DNA of 64,000 nucleotides from Anomaloglossus baeobatrachus (lineage: Eukaryota; Chordata; Amphibia; Anura; Aromobatidae). How positions within the stretch are numbered: the stretch's first letter is position 1; each line of letters begins with the position of its first letter. A program made the translations under genes and the position numbers. Location: NCBI RefSeq assembly GCF_048569485.1, contig NC_134353.1:708860430-708924429 (forward strand), given 5' to 3'. Below, piece by piece: positions 23,401 to 32,109 of this stretch. The notes beneath the pieces are model-generated. The model saw only the letters and a program-made list of their open reading frames with translations. It did no database searches and was not told the origin of the DNA.

Positions 23401-24080
23401 TATGTTTGACCTGTTGGATGTGTATGCACACCAGCTCTATTCATATGGGGCATTGGTCAGAATTCCCATTAGTTTGGTTCCCACTGGTCAGCCAGTTATC
23501 ATCTATTCTATTAGGTGACCCAATAAGTGTGTAATTAATAGTTCATCCTTTTGATGGAAGTTGACGCTGTGTTGCAGATCCTGGAGCCAGGTCGCAGAGA
23601 ACGATTGGGTCTAAAAATGGCGAATGAAGCTGCTGCAAAAAATAGGGCGAATAAACAGGAGGCTTTAAGGAGGGTAACGGAGAACCTGGCCAGGTAAGTA
23701 CAGCCTAGTGTTAACATGTTTTATTTGTGGTTACAAGTTCAGCTTTTGATTGTCCTTGTTCTGGCATTAATTTCTAATATTTGTTTGTCCACAGCTTGAC
23801 ACCCAAAGGCCTCAATCCATCCATGTCCCCTGCTCTTCAGCGTTTGGTGAATAGAACATCAAGTAAATACACAGATAAAGCTCTGCGGGCCAGCTATACG
23901 CCATCTCCTGCTCACAGCGGCTCCCATGTCTATAAAACCCCAGGAGGCTCACGCCTAACACCTACCATTACCCCCACTCCAGGGGCTGCTTTACAGACTC
24001 CGACAGCTCCTGATCCCACCTCCATTACTGATAATTTACTACACTTACCAAAGCGAAGGAAAGCATCAGACTTCTTTTGA
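5202..24080 (+). CDS. ess2: ESS2 (DGCR14) splicing-complex protein, C-terminal eight coding exons (gene span)
   Basis: Partial gene; the span covers exons and introns. Coding exons are 5202-5285, 9069-9241, 9819-9936, 12399-12532, 12633-12735, 12829-12938, 23578-23693 and 23795-24080. All have AG acceptors and GT donors, and the reading phase is kept throughout. About 373 residues are encoded, against about 476 in the human protein recalled from memory; roughly the first 100 are missing to the left. Recognisable blocks in order are VTPATFETP, LPSLDNFLAKHTSEDNASF, WEYKTHNSLMYYPEG, VVHKNTRF, KQGKVGPDGKELIPQESP, FGFVATPSPAPG, MTWGEVE, GSETPY, MANEAAAKNRA, RRVTENLASLTPKGL and the terminal RRKASDFF. 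These match vertebrate ESS2 (Es2 family) closely. Family knowledge: a nuclear protein found in spliceosomal C complexes. The promoter is outside the window. The match is close enough to leave little doubt. Confidence 0.96.
5328..6053. mobile_element. Pogo/Tigger-type non-autonomous DNA transposon
   Basis: Terminal inverted repeats CAGTGGAACCTCGGTTAACG and its partner ending GGTTCCACTG are flanked by TA (5326-5327, 6054-6055). These termini are typical of Tigger-like mariner elements. The inside holds a CA microsatellite and no transposase. It sits 42 bp after an ESS2 exon. Confidence 0.85.
5441..5510. repeat. (CA)n microsatellite
   Basis: An interrupted CA tract inside the Tigger-like element. 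Confidence 0.9.
6056..6745. other. ESS2 intron, nothing recognised
   Basis: AT-rich sequence with a short poly-T (6519-6537). No gene or repeat family identified. Confidence 0.5.
6749..7256. mobile_element. MITE, AGGGTACTTTA/GTAAAGCACCCT termini
   Basis: Flanked by TTA at 6746-6748 and 7257-7259. The interior is CpG-rich and shared with 1-503. No transposase. Confidence 0.8.
7260..8540. other. ESS2 intron, no recognised content
   Basis: No exon or repeat family identified. Short spurious frames only. Confidence 0.5.
8543..8896. repeat. Dispersed repeat, GACCCGAAC...CCGAACTTC type
   Basis: The start (GAGTAGACCCGAACAG) and the end (CCGAACTTCAACTGGACCAC) look like inverted-type termini of a degraded non-coding transposon. 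The family is not named with certainty. Confidence 0.45.
9069..9241 (+). CDS. ess2: ESS2 exon, acidic linker and SLDNFL/TSEDNASF block
   Basis: The acceptor is ...TTGCAG at 9068 and the donor is GTAAAA at 9242. The exon reads GDGEKTEEGAEELPSLDNF and then the strongly conserved TSEDNASF and IMEVAKE segments, ending in an acidic EAEEEYKQ. Human ESS2 has the same acidic stretch followed by PSLDVFLSRYTSEDNASF. It ends on a complete codon. Confidence 0.95.
9819..9936 (+). CDS. ess2: ESS2 exon, RLQQNLALPSVEKQAI to MYYPEG
   Basis: The acceptor is ...CCCTAG at 9818 and the donor is GTATGC at 9937. The exon is 39 codons plus one base and encodes RLQQNLALPSVEKQAIQDV and then TWEYKTHNSLMYYPEG. Human ESS2 has WKYKAKNSLMYYPEG at this place. 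The following intron opens with a SINE. Confidence 0.95.
9973..10222 (-). mobile_element. tRNA-derived SINE
   Basis: On the minus strand it begins with an A-box-like GTGGCTCAGTGGTTAGCAC and continues to a B-box-like GGGTTCAAATCTCACC. It then runs through a body with CCTCCCACACTCCAA and ends in CGCTTTATATAAG-like sequence before an A-rich tail (plus-strand poly-T at 9952-9968). This layout is that of a Pol III SINE with a LINE-like tail. A younger tail-only relative lies at 32110-32230. Confidence 0.75.
10223..11299. other. ESS2 intron, no recognised content
   Basis: Unassigned sequence with poly-T near 10349. No exon signals tied to ESS2. Confidence 0.5.
11305..11670. mobile_element. MITE, GGCTGCGTGCCCACGATCA termini
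   Basis: The inverse TGATCGTGGGCACGTACCC closes the element. TTTAA flanks both ends (11300-11304, 11671-11675), containing TTA. Non-coding. Confidence 0.75.
11676..12398. other. ESS2 intron, no recognised content
   Basis: Poly-T at its left edge, otherwise unassigned. It ends at the acceptor of the VVHKNTRF exon. Confidence 0.5.
12399..12532 (+). CDS. ess2: ESS2 exon, VVHKNTRF block
   Basis: The acceptor is TTCTCTAG at 12398 and the donor is GTAAGG at 12533. The exon encodes VPDNDAIFKKPREVVHKNTR and then DPFSQTLSKTQLQQAAALNA, nearly identical to human ESS2. It ends on the Gln codon before a 100-nt intron. Confidence 0.96.
12633..12735 (+). CDS. ess2: ESS2 exon, KQGKVGPDGKELIPQESP block
   Basis: The acceptor is TGTGCAG at 12632. 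The donor is GTTTGA at 12736, with T at +3 instead of the usual purine. The exon encodes YKQGKVGPDGKELIPQESP and then FGFVATPSPAPG, matching the vertebrate protein almost residue for residue. It is framed by two very short introns (100 and 93 nt). Confidence 0.95.
12829..12938 (+). CDS. ess2: ESS2 exon, MTWGEVE and GSETPY block
   Basis: The acceptor is ...CATCCAG at 12828 and the donor is GTATCA at 12939. The exon encodes VDDSPLMTWGEVESTPF and GSETPYIEKTPGPSFK, matching human SPMMTWGEVENTP and GSETPYVDRTPGPAFK. The next intron is 10.6 kb and holds the DIRS fossil. Confidence 0.95.
13260..13870. repeat. Degraded tandem pair of an old dispersed repeat
   Basis: Two units of about 350 bp share CCAAAATTCAAATA.TGCTCCTTC, GAACCCT.CC.TTTGTCCAAAC and a GGTAACAA..T.TGGGG block (13318-13440 and 13678-13800). 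They are non-coding and diverged, so old. The class is unknown to me. Confidence 0.55.
13871..14454. other. ESS2 intron, probable continuation of the same old repeat
   Basis: AT-rich; phrases such as TTCTCAGAATCAG and CATAAATGGACAGTGGTCAG look repeat-derived. No gene. Confidence 0.35.
14455..14700 (+). repeat. Degraded SINE/LINE-tail fragment
   Basis: A segment with TTGTAGACTGAGAGCTGTTG, GGCAGGGTCCTC and CCATGGAAGAAATGGTATA resembles the 3' tails of amphibian SINE-like repeats. Partial and diverged. Confidence 0.45.
16655..16875. mobile_element. MITE fragment, CACACATAGCGAGATCGC type
   Basis: This short GC-rich block inside the DIRS fossil is related to the GTGTGTGACA family at 19750-20591. 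Only one end is clear. Confidence 0.5.
17349..18740. mobile_element. Long Harbinger-type non-autonomous element (1.39 kb)
   Basis: The termini GGCTATGTGCGCACTGGG and AAGTGCGCACATAGCC are flanked by TTA (17346-17348, 18741-18743). They share the outer 14 bp with the 361-bp MITEs but differ inside. The body includes a TAGA/GATA microsatellite (17576-17660) and GCGGTTTTACCGC-rich ends. No transposase frame. Confidence 0.85.
17576..17660. repeat. (TAGA)n microsatellite
   Basis: An imperfect tetranucleotide tract within the preceding element. Confidence 0.85.
18744..19133. mobile_element. MITE, AGGTACCATCACAC type
   Basis: It starts directly after the TTA that closes the previous element and ends GTGTGTGACTGGGCC before TTA. 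It carries AGCGATC-rich palindromic segments. Confidence 0.75.
19361..19722 (+). mobile_element. Harbinger-type MITE (362 bp), copy 2
   Basis: Nearly identical to 3591-3951. It is flanked by TGA (19358-19360, 19723-19725), a T-N-A duplication. Inserted in the recombinase region of the DIRS fossil. Confidence 0.9.
19750..20591 (-). mobile_element. MITE, GGGTACCTTCACAC/GTGTGAAGCACCCC family, copy 1
   Basis: Flanked by TAA (19747-19749, 20592-20594). Inside are paired GGTTACCCGATGTTTACC-type and ACACATCGGGTTAATTAACC palindromes. It is a near mirror of 44882-45747. Inserted in the DIRS recombinase region. Confidence 0.85.
21063..21998. mobile_element. MITE, AGGTCCAGTCACAC type, with internal tandem units
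   Basis: It ends GTGTGACGGGGCCT and is flanked by TTA (21060-21062, 21999-22001). About four tandem units of about 130 bp (CACATCRGGTTAATT...GCTCCTTGCTCTCCTA) fill 21260-21610. It carries a GGTAACC...CCCGATGTTTAC palindrome at about 21683-21738. Confidence 0.8.
22431..23221 (+). mobile_element. MITE, GGCTGCTTTCACACTACG family, copy 1
   Basis: The termini GGCTGCTTTCACACTACG and CGTAGTGTGAAAGCAGCC are followed by TAA. The left flank is TAT, a one-base mismatch. Inner parts include AACGCATG-type palindromes and two GTAACCAAGGTAAACATCGG modules. Confidence 0.85.
23222..23577. other. ESS2 intron end, nothing recognised
   Basis: Unique-looking sequence leading into the penultimate ESS2 exon. Confidence 0.5.
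23578..23693 (+). CDS. ess2: ESS2 exon, basic MANEAAAKNRA helix
   Basis: The acceptor is ...TTGCAG at 23577 and the donor is GTAAGT at 23694. The exon encodes ILEPGRRERLGLKMANEAAA and then KQEALRRVTENLAS, a charged, probably helical segment conserved with human. A 101-nt intron separates it from the last exon. Confidence 0.95.
23795..24080 (+). CDS. ess2: ESS2 last coding exon with stop
   Basis: The acceptor is ...TCCACAG at 23794. The exon encodes SLTPKGLNPSMSPALQRLV, then a Ser/Thr/Pro-rich stretch with repeated TP motifs (YTPSPA, KTPGGS, TPTITPTPG), the conserved SITDNLLHLP and the terminal RRKASDFF. The stop is TGA at 24078-24080. The TP repeats look like proline-directed phosphosites (inference). 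Confidence 0.96.
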
Positions 24081-24332
24081 GTGTTTGGAGGGAAATCGGA
24101 ACAATGACTGGGTGCTGTCTTGCCATTCTGGACCAAGCAATGGATATGGAAGATTGTGTTACCAGACTATGAATATTACTCTCTATAAAGAGAGAGATGA
24201 TGGAACTGCTAATTTAATAGCAACTGGTTGTGTAAATGTAACTGTTTTGGAATTATTTAATTGCTCAGAGTAATTTTTATTTAATAAATAGTAGGCGTGG
24301 AGATTAGCAACTTTATAATACATCTTATCTTA
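24081..24332 (+). promoter_or_regulatory. ess2: ESS2 3' UTR and polyadenylation signal
   Basis: About 200 nt after the stop there is a canonical AATAAA at 24283-24288 in an AT-rich setting. Cleavage would be expected within about 30 nt, just before the MITE at 24333. Confidence 0.75.
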
Positions 24333-24909
24333 GGCTACTTTCACACATCAGTTTTCTGTATTCAGGCACAGTCCTTTTTTTTCCTGATCCAACGGATCCT
24401 GAAAAAAAAGTGAAAACCGTATCCACCGGATCCGTTTTTTTAACGGATCCGTTATGCCGGATCCGTTAAAAAAACGGATCCGGTGGATACGGTTTGCATC
24501 CGTTTTTGCATCCTTTTCGTCCGGTTTTTGGCTGGATCCGTTTTGTTAATTACATTGGTGCATGCGCAGTTAACAAAAACGGATCCGGCGGCCGCATCCG
24601 TTTTTTACCGCATTACGCCGGATCCGGCGTCCATAGGCTTCTATTGTAAAACACGCCGTATCGCGCCGGATCCGGCGCGATGCGTTTTTTTTGCCGGACA
24701 AAAAAACGTTGCAAGCTACGTTGCCTCCGGCCGCCGCATTTATTTATTTTGCCGCATCCGGAAAAAAACGGATGCACCGCAAAGCCATCCGGTACAATCC
24801 GGTAACAATGCAAGTCTATGGGGAAAAAACGGATGCGGTACTGGATCCGTTTTACCCGTTTTTTTCCGGATTGAACCTGATGGCAAAAAACTGATGTGTG
24901 AAAGTAGCC
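24333..24909. mobile_element. MITE, GGCTACTTTCACACATCAG type
   Basis: The inverse end CTGATGTGTGAAAGTAGCC is present, with TTA on both sides (24330-24332, 24910-24912). The interior is dominated by GGATCCGTTTTT/AAAAACGGATCC palindromes. It begins about 45 bp after the ESS2 poly-A signal. Confidence 0.85.
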
Positions 24910-24911
24910 TT

Positions 24912-25193
24912 AGACAAATCTGCTTCTTTCTCTGCCAGAATTGATCAGTCATTATCAAAATTCTCAATTCTGAGTTAAAATTGATATTCAGCGAAGACTT
25001 TCCCATTACTGAGATAGGAGATGGTAGATGGCTCTTCATCTAGCTCCTCCCTCATCCCATCATAGAATCTCATCAATACTAACAGTCATCTATCTCAGTA
25101 ATGGGAAAGTCTTCACTAAATACAGATGTTAACTCAAAATGGAGACTTTTCATGACTGATCAATTCTGGCAGAGAAAGAAGCACATTTGTCTA
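24912..25193. mobile_element. Hairpin MITE, AGACAAAT...ATTTGTCT
   Basis: Two arms of about 105 bp (24912-25018, 25087-25193) pair with few mismatches, sharing CTTTCTCTGCCAGAATTGAT and CTTTCCCATTACTGAGATAG, around a 65-bp loop. Non-coding. Confidence 0.8.
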
Positions 25194-26480
25194 AAATACG
25201 CTACTCAGAAAAAGTTAGGGATACCTGGCTTTTGGGTGAAATTTATCTTTAAATGTAAAAACGTTCACATGGATATTTTTATCATGAAAGTAGGGTATTT
25301 ACATAGGATTATGCAATGGTGATTTCCTCATCGCAAACTATTGAAACAAAAGCCAACAATAGTGATGGGTATATCCCCCACTCCATAAAAATGTCAATGT
25401 CTCAATAACTTGTCATGTGCCTTGAGCACCAATTGCAGCTTGACAACGACATCTCATGCTGATTACAAGTAGAGTATTGTCTTCTGAGGCATGGTATCCC
25501 AATCTTCTTGAAGGGTGGACCTCAGGTCATTGAGGTTCTGGGCTACAGAGGTATGAGCCTCTACATGGGGACTCAGCTGATCCCATAAGTTTCCTGTAGG
25601 ATTCAGGTCTGGAGAAAGTACAGGATACTCCATTTGAGGTACTGCAGTTACCAGCAGACATTCCCGAATGCTGTGACCTCGATGAGCTGGAGCATATTTA
25701 TCCATGAAGGTGAAATTCGGCATGTGTTGTTCATGCAGAGGCACAATGACTGGATTAACGAGGTTATTCACACAGTAGGGGCTTGTCACTGTACCATTCA
25801 CAAAGTGTAGGGTAGTTCTGTATTGACTACACACCTGGCCATACTAAAACCACCACCACCACCAAAGGCTTAGCTGGTGACAACACTGGCTGATGCATAA
25901 GGCTCTCCTTCACATCTCCAACATCATTGGCGGCTAACATTTTTGCTAAGCGTAGATCGACTTTCATCAGTGAACAGCACTGAGGCCCACTGGACCCTTG
26001 TTCAGAAAGATGATGATGCCTGTGCCTGGTAAGGTGGTCAGGTACATTTCAGGTTGTCTGGCACGCAGACCATGCTAATGTAAACTGTTTTGAATGTTCT
26101 CTTGTGAAACTTGGATGCCTCTCACCTCCCTTAAATGTGCCTTGAGTTGTGTGGTATTAATCATCCGGTTTTGAAGGGCATTGTTCACAATGAAGTGGTC
26201 GTCAGTGTTGGATGTGGCCAAAGGACGTCCACTTCTATGCCTTTTTGTGACTCTTCCAGTCTGACTATCTATGTTGCAACCTGCTGATGACACTGTGTGA
26301 CACTCGGTAGCCACTTCCATCTGAGAACATCCTGCTTGAAGCCTCACAATGGCAAGGTACTGCTGATCACTTGTTAGAGGTGTCGTCTTGGCCTCATGAT
26401 GTCAAAATGTGACCCCCCCCCGAAATGTATTGGGTGATTTATGGATCAAACACCTGGTGTGAATTTTGCCATTAAGCGCC
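25194..26480 (-). pseudogene. Tc1-like transposase relic (DD34E, mariner superfamily)
   Basis: On the minus strand an N-terminal helix-turn-helix part reads VTKRHRSGRPLATSNTDD and LREVRGIQVSQENIQNSLH (26075-26347). A C-terminal part has DKYAPAHRGHS and SPDLNPTGNLWDQLSPH (25463-25834). A first-Asp motif FTDES can be read near 25960-25975 in another frame. The usual third catalytic Glu (NPIEHLWD in active relatives) is replaced (NPTGNLWD), and the frames are disrupted, so it is dead. Terminal repeats are not sharply visible. Confidence 0.85.
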
Positions 26481-26486
26481 TTGTTA

Positions 26487-26906
26487 GGCTAGGTTCACAT
26501 TTCCGTCAATTTGTATCAGTCACAATCCGCGGCTCTGGTAAACAATGGAATATGTTTGGCGGATTCAGTTGTTCCCACATACTTGTATGAGTGGCGGATT
26601 GTGACTGATGATGCTGCGTTGCATCCTCCGCCCGACTGATCAGTCGTGGAACGACTGACCGTCGGGCGGCAGGAATGCAGAGTGTAACATTTTTTGAGCA
26701 GCGGAATCCTTAGCTTTGCTTAGTTACCCGATATTTACCCTGGCTACATGGGCAAGGAGCCAGCGCTAAGCGGTTTACGTTGGTAACCAAGGTAAATATC
26801 GGGTAACCAAGCAAAGTGCTTTGCTTAGTTACCCGATATTTACCCTGGCTACGTGTGCAGGGAGCCGACACTTCCCCCACTCGGCTCTGCCCCCTCCCCT
26901 CCCGCA

Positions 26907-26940
<34 letters not shown>

Positions 26941-27035
26941 TAACCTGTCCCCAGCCATGCAGTCCCCGGGACTGACGTCCTCAGCACCATGGCCTCGCTC
27001 GGCTCCACCTACCCCACACTCCGCCACATAGCCTG
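26487..27035. mobile_element. MITE, GGCTAGGTTCACATTTCCG type
   Basis: The left end follows TTA (26484-26486). The right end is placed tentatively at CACATAGCC near 27028-27035. It contains two GGTAAATATCGGGTAACC palindromes (26715-26865) and a CA microsatellite (26908-26934). Confidence 0.55.
26908..26934. repeat. (CA)n microsatellite
   Basis: About 13 CA units. Confidence 0.9.
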
Positions 27036-27470
27036 AACTTTTTGTGAGTAGTGTAGATTAAGGTTGCTTATTATCATGTGTACTAATGATTTATTACATT
27101 GAAATTTTAAGTGACCGTTAATCTTTAATGTTTGTGCAGTATTCGTTTTTGCATTCTGCAAATTTTTATATTCTGTGAACATAAAAATGTTTTCTTCTCT
27201 GTATGAGTTTCTTTGTAATTCACCACTTATTCATTTTTATTGACCAGAGAGATGTTAACGCTGCTGTATGAGGGATGTGCGTCTGCATAATAGTGTAGTG
27301 AACTGTACTTTTACGTACAGTAAGAAGAAAAAAAAAGTATACTGACTTATACCCTACAAGTGTATGCCAAAAGGACACTTAACTGGCACTTTGCATAATT
27401 AGAGTAATATAGATAGGTTTGTTGTATATGTTGGGAGCTTTCCAAATGTATGGAGCCAAAGTACGGCTTA
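27036..27470. other. Intergenic, nothing recognised
   Basis: AT-rich sequence without repeat family or gene signals. Confidence 0.5.
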
Positions 27471-28575
27471 GGCCATGTGCCCACAGTGCGTTTTCTTATG
27501 GTTCTTTTAGAGTTTTTTTTTTTGTTATCAATTGAAGTAAAGCATCCCAGCAAAGTCTTAAAATCATGACTTGCTGTGCCCACGTTACTTATTTTGTGTG
27601 TGCCTTTGTGTGTTTTCTTTTTTTTTTGTCCCTGGAGTTCTCCAGCAATTTCTTCATCTCGCGGTCTGCTGGGAACCCCAGTGACGTCACAAGGTGAATC
27701 GAGTTCATGCCGGCGGATCACCGGGGTTTCCTGCAGACCACGATATGAGGAAATGGTTGCAGAGAACTCCAGTGACATAGGTGCCCTTGTCTGTGAGGTG
27801 ATCCGTACATCAGTAACCCCGGGTCGTCATGGTAATGACCCAGGGTTACCATGGCAGTGATTTGAGTCCTTGTGATCACATTACAGGGTACCCGATCGCC
27901 ACGGAGAGTTGTGATTTCTCTCCCTGCCTCCTGTATGCTGTGATCTCACTGGTCGCAGAATTCAGGGTGTTAGGCTATGTGCGCACGTTGCGTACTAGCC
28001 CTGCAGAAATTTCTGCAGCGATCTGAAGAGCACATGTGCGCTTTAGATCGCTGCAGAAATGTCCGTAGTGAGCGCCGATTCCATGCGCTCTGCCTGCAGC
28101 TCCTGCCATAGACAGAGCAGGAGCTGCCGGCAAAGCGCAGGAAAGAAGTGACATGTCACTTCTTTTTGCGCAGCGCTTCGGCAGTAGCCGAAGCGCTGCG
28201 CTCTGAGACGCCACGTGCGCACGGCCCCTGCACAATCTCCATAGACTGTGCAGGGGACGCAGGACGCATGCAGTTACGCTGCGCTGCAAAGCGCAGCGTA
28301 ACTGCATGAATTTACGCAACGTGCGCACATAGCCTTAAACTGCCAGAAGCGGCGCAGGCACCGCTCTGGGCAGTGAGAGTCTGGTCAGCTGTAAGATCAG
28401 CCGGCGACTGCGGGAGTACCTTGCCTGAACCCCCCACGGTCGCAATGACAACATAACGGACAAAAGAAAGCATGTGAAAAAATGTGCAAATGGAATAAAA
28501 AATGCGTGTTTTTTCAGCCAAAACGTGTTTTTATGTGCAGATTTTCTGCGCATAAAAACGCAATGTGGACACAGC
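27471..28575. mobile_element. MITE, GGCCATGTGCCCACAGTGCG type, host of an inserted MITE
   Basis: The outer termini GGCCATGTGCCCACAGTGCG and CGCAATGTGGACACAGCC are flanked by TTA (27468-27470, 28576-28578). The 362-bp MITE copy 3 interrupts it, so this element is the older one. Confidence 0.65.
27973..28334 (-). mobile_element. Harbinger-type MITE (362 bp), copy 3
   Basis: Inverted relative to copies 1 and 2 and nearly identical to them. TTA at 27970-27972 and 28335-28337. Confidence 0.9.
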
Positions 28576-28613
28576 CTTAAAGAGGTTGGCAAGCATTACA
28601 TTTTTCTTCCTTA

Positions 28614-29403
28614 GGCTGCTTTCACACTACGTTTTTTTTTAACATGCGTCGAACGTTTTTGCTGCAAAAGCGGATCCTGTTTTTGCAAAGAAAAACGCAT
28701 GTTAACGCATGTGTTATTTTGCAGGATCCTGTCACTTTAAGTTTATGGGCAGGCATTGGAGTCATGTGATCGGGAGTGAGGGGAACTGAATGTGAAAGAC
28801 TGGGAGCCGACATCTGACAGCTGCGGAGGCTCGTAACCAAGGTAAACATCGGGTAACTTGCTTGGATACCCGATATTTACATTGGTTACGAGCGTCTGCA
28901 GCTGCTAGGAGCCGGGCTGCCTGCTCCCTGCACACGTAACCAAGATCAACATCGGGTAACTAAGCCCATGGTTACCCGATATTTACCTTGGTTACGAGCG
29001 TCCTCTGCTCTCAGGCGGGGGAGAGAGAGAGAGAGAGAGAGAGAGTGGGAGGGAGGGAGGGAGGTGGAGAGAGGGACTGATCACGCGAGGCTTGTTTCTG
29101 GGCATGCTCAGTAGAAGAAGCAGGATCCTGTCTATCAGAATGCCAGCGTTCACATGCTGTTTAGTCAGGATCCAGCAATTTGCAGTATTTGGACGCAGCT
29201 CAAAAACGCAACAAGTAGCGTTTTTGAAAAAAGTTAAAAAACTGCAAGTCGCTGGATCCTTACTATAACGCAGGTGAACGCATGTTGACGCGAGTCCATT
29301 GCAAATGCATTGAAATGAAAACGCATTTGCACTGGATCCGTTTTTGCGTTAAAAAAAAAAACGTTCATGACGCGTGTTAAAAAAATGTAGTGTGAAAGCA
29401 GCC
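28614..29403 (-). mobile_element. MITE, GGCTGCTTTCACACTACG family, copy 2 (inverted)
   Basis: TTA on both sides (28611-28613, 29404-29406). Its sequence runs as the reverse complement of 22431-23221. A (GA)n tract lies at 29021-29045 and two GTAACC modules at about 28840-28885 and 28950-28995. Confidence 0.85.
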
Positions 29404-29406
29404 TTA

Positions 29407-30802
29407 GCCATGGGCTGTTCTAAAACAACAGTGGTTTACTCTCCTATTGTGTCCCCCATGGATCCAGCACTGGGTGGTCTGGTGGTGAGCATAAGCTCGG
29501 TAATCAAAGGCTGCAATTTCCAGATGCCACAGGAACATTGAAATATGTGTTTGGTTGCAGCAGTCAGTTCCCTGGAACAATGTGTCATCAGATGTTTGCC
29601 TAATCACACGCTATTTCAGCACCTGATTACAGCAGCCTGTGCTGGGTACATTGAGGTATCAGGAGCTGAGTGAACATTAGTTTATTTCATAACCAACCAT
29701 TCCTAAGGGAAAAAATAATGCTGGATAGCGCCTTTTTTTTTTTTTTTTTAAAAAAAAATCTGAATAGAGGAAGAAAGCCTGCTTTGAACAATGGATCATT
29801 TGATTGGGCTTCCTGTTGTACCTGCTGCAGCTTTGATAGTCCTCTCAGTGATGAGTGTTTCATATGTAGATGTTGATATTCATGAGTTCTGGCTATCACT
29901 GCCTTGCACACTTGATTGACTATTTATGTACAATGTAGGCAGAGGAGCTGTCAGTCATAGGTGGGGATAGGGCAAAACAAAGTGAAATAGCAGATAAAAT
30001 AGTGGTTTTTGCAAAACTACAGCAACAAACCTAGTAAGTATTCTACAGCTGGATTCAAGGACTCTGTCTCTGGATAGCTTTCTGATCACTGTGGCCTTCA
30101 CCAATCCAGAGAACCGGGACTATGAAGTGCCCTGGTTGAATGGAGTGGAGGTTGATCATGCTCACAGCTTCTCCACTTATTCTAATAAGGAGCGCTGAAG
30201 ATCAGCTAAATGCTGTGCTCTGCAATCTCTGGTGCCCACTAATGAATGAGCAGAGCAGCAGTACGCGTGATCAACGTCTACTCCAGTTGGCCAGGGCTCT
30301 TCAGACCCACTCTTCTCAGACGGTGATTGTAATGTATCCACTAGCATATAGATAAGGGATAACTTTTTTTTTTTTAAATTTGAGAACACCCCATTAAGAA
30401 CAATACCACTTTTTAGAATGTAGCACAGGTGGTAAGGAAGGTGGTGATATTACCTCATACACTAAAAAACTGGTGACAGGTTCCCTTCAAGCCCATAATG
30501 AAAAAAAATACATGTCAAAGGGTAAAAAGTGTTCCTATGTCCTGCTGCTCCCCATTATTTATTTATTTTTAGACCGCCATACTAATCCAGAGAGCAGGGC
30601 CTTTTTTTTCTTTGCGCTCCCATTATGTTTATTTTTATGGTTTTTTCAAGGAGGCGATTACTCACAGGGTAATTACGTAGTGCAGCTTAAAGACATCCCC
30701 CTAGTGAGCCATGTGAACGACCATAAAAATTATATTTGTCAAACCAAATATAAAGGCCCACATCTCTGGAACAATATAGTGTTTTTTTTTTTAAGCATAC
30801 TC
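29407..30802. other. Intergenic, poly-T/A tract and a fragment of a common repeat
   Basis: A T16-A8 run lies near 29732. AAACTGGTGACAGGTTCCCT at 30466-30485 recurs at 41749-41766 and is a scrap of a dispersed repeat. No gene. Confidence 0.5.
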
Positions 30803-30805
30803 TAA

Positions 30806-30971
30806 AGGCCCTGTCACACACAGAGATAAATCTGCGGCAGATCTGTGGTTGCAGTGAAATTGTGGACAATCAGTGCCAGGTTTGTGGCTGTGTACAAATG
30901 GAACAATATGTCCATGATTTCACTGGAACCACAGATCTGCCAAAGATTTATCTCTGTGTGTGACGGGGCCT
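30806..30971. mobile_element. Short hairpin MITE (166 bp)
   Basis: AGGCCCTGTCACACACAGAG and its inverse ending GGGGCCT form arms of about 60 bp. TAA flanks (30803-30805, 30972-30974). Confidence 0.85.
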
Positions 30972-31033
30972 TAAAGCAGTAGGAACAGATTACTTCATTA
31001 AAGGAGGATATCATACATTGGTATGTTCTCTAA

Positions 31034-31505
31034 GGCTGCTTTCACACATTCGGTTTTTGTTGTGCGGCACAATCCGGCTCTTCGCAGAAAAAACGCAACC
31101 CTTTTTTTTTTTTTTTGCCGCCGGTTGCGTTTTTTCCGCATAGACTTTTATTAGTGCCGGATTGTGCCGCATGGCCTTGCGTTCGGTCCGGTTTTTGCCG
31201 GATGCGGCATATTTAGCCGATGCGTCAGCCGGATGGAACGTTGCCTGGCATGGTTTTTTGTCCGGCGAAAAAAACTGCATCGCGCCGCATCCTGCTGATG
31301 CGGCGCTTTTTCCAATGCATGCCTAAGGACGCCGGATGCGTTTTTTTGCACTGCGCATGCTCAGTAGCGTGCCGCAACCGGCAAAAAACGGACGGGCCGC
31401 ATGTAAAAACGAATGCAAAGGATGCAGTTTTTTCGCCGCATCCGTTGCATAGGTTTTAGAGCCGGATTTAGCCGCACTGCTAAAACCGGAGGTGTGAAAG
31501 TAGCC
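31034..31505. mobile_element. MITE, GGCTGCTTTCACACATTCGG type
   Basis: The right end GGTGTGAAAGTAGCC and TAA flanks (31031-31033, 31506-31508) define it. It is rich in GCCGGATGCGGC-like palindromes. Confidence 0.8.
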
Positions 31506-31508
31506 TAA

Positions 31509-32104
31509 GTGTGGTGTCACACACAGTGACGACGACGTCGCTGCTACATCACCGTTTTCTGTGACGTTACAGCGACGTCCCGTCGCTGTGTGTGACATCC
31601 AGCAACGACCTGGCCCCTGCTGTGAGGTCGCCGGTCGTTGCTGAATGTCCAGCTTCATTTTTTGGTCGTTGCTCTCCCGCTGTGACGCACACATCGCTGT
31701 GTGTGACAGCGACGAAATGAAGCGAGCAGGAGCCGGCAGCTGCGGTAAGCTGTAACCAGGGTAACCAAGGGAAGACCTTTCCCTGGTTACCCGATATTTA
31801 CCTTCGTTACCAGCGTCCGCCGCTCTCGCTGCCAGTGCCGGCTCCCTGCACATGTAGCTGCAGTACACATCGGGTAATTAACCCGATGTGTACTGTAGCT
31901 AGGAGTGCAGGGAGCCAGCGCTAAGCAGTGTGCGCGGCTCCCTGCACATGTAGCACAGCGACGCGTGTCGTTATGATCGTTGCTGCTTCTGCTGTGTTTG
32001 ACAGCTAAGCAGTGATCATAACAGCGACTTACAAGGTCGCTGTTGCGTCACAGAAAATGGTGACGTAACAGCAATGTCGTTGTCGCTATGTGTGAACCCA
32101 GCTT
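31509..32104. mobile_element. MITE, GTGTGGTGTCACACACAGTG type
   Basis: It abuts the previous element through its TAA. Inner GTTACCCGATATTTACC and ACACATCGGGTAATTAACCC modules are shared with other families. The right boundary, near GTGTGAACCCAGC, is approximate. Confidence 0.65.
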
Positions 32105-32109
32105 TAGTG

